Below, one piece after another: positions 62,937-64,000 of a stretch of 64,000 bases of DNA. The position numbers were made by a program, and so were the translations under genes. The DNA comes from Streptomyces sp. NBC_00442 (lineage in GTDB: Bacteria > Actinomycetota > Actinomycetes > Streptomycetales > Streptomycetaceae), in contig NZ_CP107918.1 in NCBI RefSeq assembly GCF_036014195.1, positions 2,604,001 to 2,668,000 on the forward strand, in the 5' to 3' direction. How positions within the stretch are numbered: the first letter of the stretch is position 1; the number at the start of each line of letters is the position of its first letter. The notes beneath the pieces were generated by a model. That model did no database searches. It was given only the letters and a program-made list of their open reading frames with translations, and was not told the origin of the DNA.

Positions 62937-63822
62937 GACTCCGACGCGGCTGAGCGTCTTCAAGACCTACAAGCTGTACGTGGGCGGGAAGTTCCCGCGT
63001 TCCGAGAGCGGCCGGGTGTACGAAGTGGTCGACAGCAAGGGCAAGTGGCGGGCCAACGCGCCCCTTTCGTCCCGCAAGGACGCGAGGGACGCGGTCGTCG
63101 CGGCCCGCAAGGCGTTCGGCGGCTGGTCCGGCGCGACCGCCTACAACCGCGGCCAGATCCTCTACCGCATCGCCGAGATGCTGGAGGGCCGCAAGGGCCA
63201 GTTCGTGCACGAGGTCGCCGACGCCGAGGGCCTCTCCAAGTCCAAGGCGGCCGCCGTCGTCGAGGCGGCGATCGACCGCTGGGTCTGGTACGCGGGCTGG
63301 ACCGACAAGATCGCCCAGGTCGTGGGCGGCGCCAACCCGGTCGCGGGCCCCTTCTTCAACCTCTCCACGCCCGAGCCGACCGGCGTGGTCACGGTCCTCG
63401 CCCCGCAGGAGTCGTCCTTCCTCGGCCTGGTCTCGGTCGTCGCGCCCGTCATCGCGACCGGCAACACCGCGGTCGTCATCGCCTCCGAGCAGGCCCCCCT
63501 GCCCGCGCTCTCACTGGGCGAGGTGCTCGCCACCTCCGACCTGCCGGGCGGCGTGGTCAACATCCTGTCCGGGAAGACGGCGGAGATCGCCGCGCCGCTC
63601 GCCGCGCACCAGGACGTCAACGCGATCGACCTGACGGGCGCGGGCGCCGAGCTCGCGCGCGACCTGGAGATCGCCGCGGCGGACAACCTCAAGCGCGTGC
63701 TGCGCGCCAAGGCCGTCGACTTCACCGCGGACCCGGGCACCGAGCGTCTCACCGCGTTCCTGGAGACCAAGACGGTCTGGCATCCGACGGGTTCGCTGGG
63801 CGCGTCCGGCTCCGCGTACTGA
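62929..63822 (+). CDS. truncated aldehyde dehydrogenase-like protein lacking the catalytic domain
   Basis: A 297-aa protein matching only the first half of an ALDH: VGGKFPRSESGRVYEV, AYNRGQILYRIAEMLEGRK, VTVLAPQESSFLGLVSVVAP and GGVVNILSGKTAEIA. The FTGS turn is replaced by DLTGAGAELARDLE, and neither LELGGK nor the catalytic Cys region exists, so it is a pseudoenzyme. A real stop and the intact 8-bp overlap argue against simple decay. It may be a structural partner, as in the two-domain ALDH16 proteins. Confidence 0.85.
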   Translation: MSETPTRLSVFKTYKLYVGGKFPRSESGRVYEVVDSKGKWRANAPLSSRKDARDAVVAARKAFGGWSGATAYNRGQILYRIAEMLEGRKGQFVHEVADAEGLSKSKAAAVVEAAIDRWVWYAGWTDKIAQVVGGANPVAGPFFNLSTPEPTGVVTVLAPQESSFLGLVSVVAPVIATGNTAVVIASEQAPLPALSLGEVLATSDLPGGVVNILSGKTAEIAAPLAAHQDVNAIDLTGAGAELARDLEIAAADNLKRVLRAKAVDFTADPGTERLTAFLETKTVWHPTGSLGASGSAY

Positions 63823-63910
63823 CCGCGTACTGACCGCGTGCTGAGCGCGTGCTGAGCCGTCGTACGGCACGGAGGGCGGCGTACGTCACGGAGGCCGCCG
63901 AGCCGTGCTG

Positions 63911-63940
63911 AAGGGCCCCGCCGAGAACGGCGGGGCCCTT
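63911..63940. terminator. terminator of the deoC-ALDH operon
   Basis: A perfect 13-bp stem, AAGGGCCCCGCCG with its complement, an AGAA loop, and CTT following. It lies between the ALDH-like gene and a convergent gene at the edge. Confidence 0.85.
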
Positions 63941-63960
63941 CTTGCGTGTCCTTCGGCCGG

Positions 63961-64000
63961 TCAGCCCGGCAGCGCGCCGGTGACCCCGCCCACCACGGGG
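63961..64000 (-). CDS. 3' end of a convergent gene (partial)
   Basis: Read on the minus strand, the window edge encodes ...PVVGGVTGALPG followed by TGA at 63961-63963. Gly/Val-rich ends of this kind occur in secreted Streptomyces proteins. Only 12 residues are visible, so this is a weak call. Confidence 0.4.
   Translation of the reverse strand, partial: PVVGGVTGALPG

Overview
The window is chromosomal DNA from a high-GC filamentous actinomycete, almost certainly a Streptomyces. The evidence is extreme G/C use at third codon positions, frequent GTG and TTG starts, leaderless promoters, mycothiol chemistry (mca), Lsr2, an XRE/DUF397 pair, pccE and accA2. The order of the conserved genes agrees with my memory of the S. 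coelicolor core chromosome (roughly the SCO4979 to SCO4912 stretch, reversed); I could not check this.

Layout. 0-7.5 kb: a DUF218 membrane protein (5' cut), pckG, a hemolysin-III protein with a TetR gene, a repeat field and a YyaL-type thioredoxin protein. 7.6-13.5 kb: accessory block with an orphan N6-adenine methyltransferase carrying its own specificity domain, an overlooked 38-aa membrane peptide, paired inverted repeats and a 1069-aa STAND/TPR ATPase. 13.6-16.4 kb: mca, a DUF4307 protein, greA, an Lsr2 paralogue. 16.5-18.2 kb: XRE/DUF397 cassette with divergent small genes. 18.3-28.9 kb: DrrAB-type exporter, ilvA, a MarR regulator, a sigma-like gene, metB, msrA and an XRE regulator divergent from a VOC gene. 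29-35.4 kb: zinc alcohol dehydrogenase with a divergent XRE regulator, L,D-transpeptidase, a small sortase-E-type substrate, hutH. 35.4-42.6 kb: a diguanylate cyclase, enoyl-CoA hydratase, adenylate cyclase, birA, pccB and pccE, bracketed by two near-identical inverted repeats of about 247 bp. 42.7-46.2 kb: a 42-aa membrane protein, maf, accA2. 46.2-50.3 kb: an ectoine-synthase remnant coupled to an EctA-like acetyltransferase, then GlxA-type, MFS and TetR genes. 50.3-64 kb: a DeoR regulator, an LpdA-type flavoprotein, then a deoxynucleoside-salvage series with a class F sortase pair embedded in it.

How the genes work together. BirA biotinylates AccA2, which pairs with PccB and PccE to carboxylate propionyl/acetyl-CoA. 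Two second-messenger enzymes, for c-di-GMP and cAMP, sit beside this module. At the right end, purine nucleoside phosphorylase, a phosphosugar mutase, DeoC and two aldehyde dehydrogenase-family proteins form a route from deoxynucleosides to glyceraldehyde-3-phosphate and acetate. The phosphorylase and deoC promoters share the same 12-bp palindrome, and a DeoR-family gene lies in the same neighbourhood. The observations I rate highest are this two-site regulon, the ectC remnant with its EctA-like partner, the methyltransferase/small peptide/STAND block, the long inverted repeat pair, and the three short membrane peptides at 9732-9848, 16511-16669 and 42752-42880.
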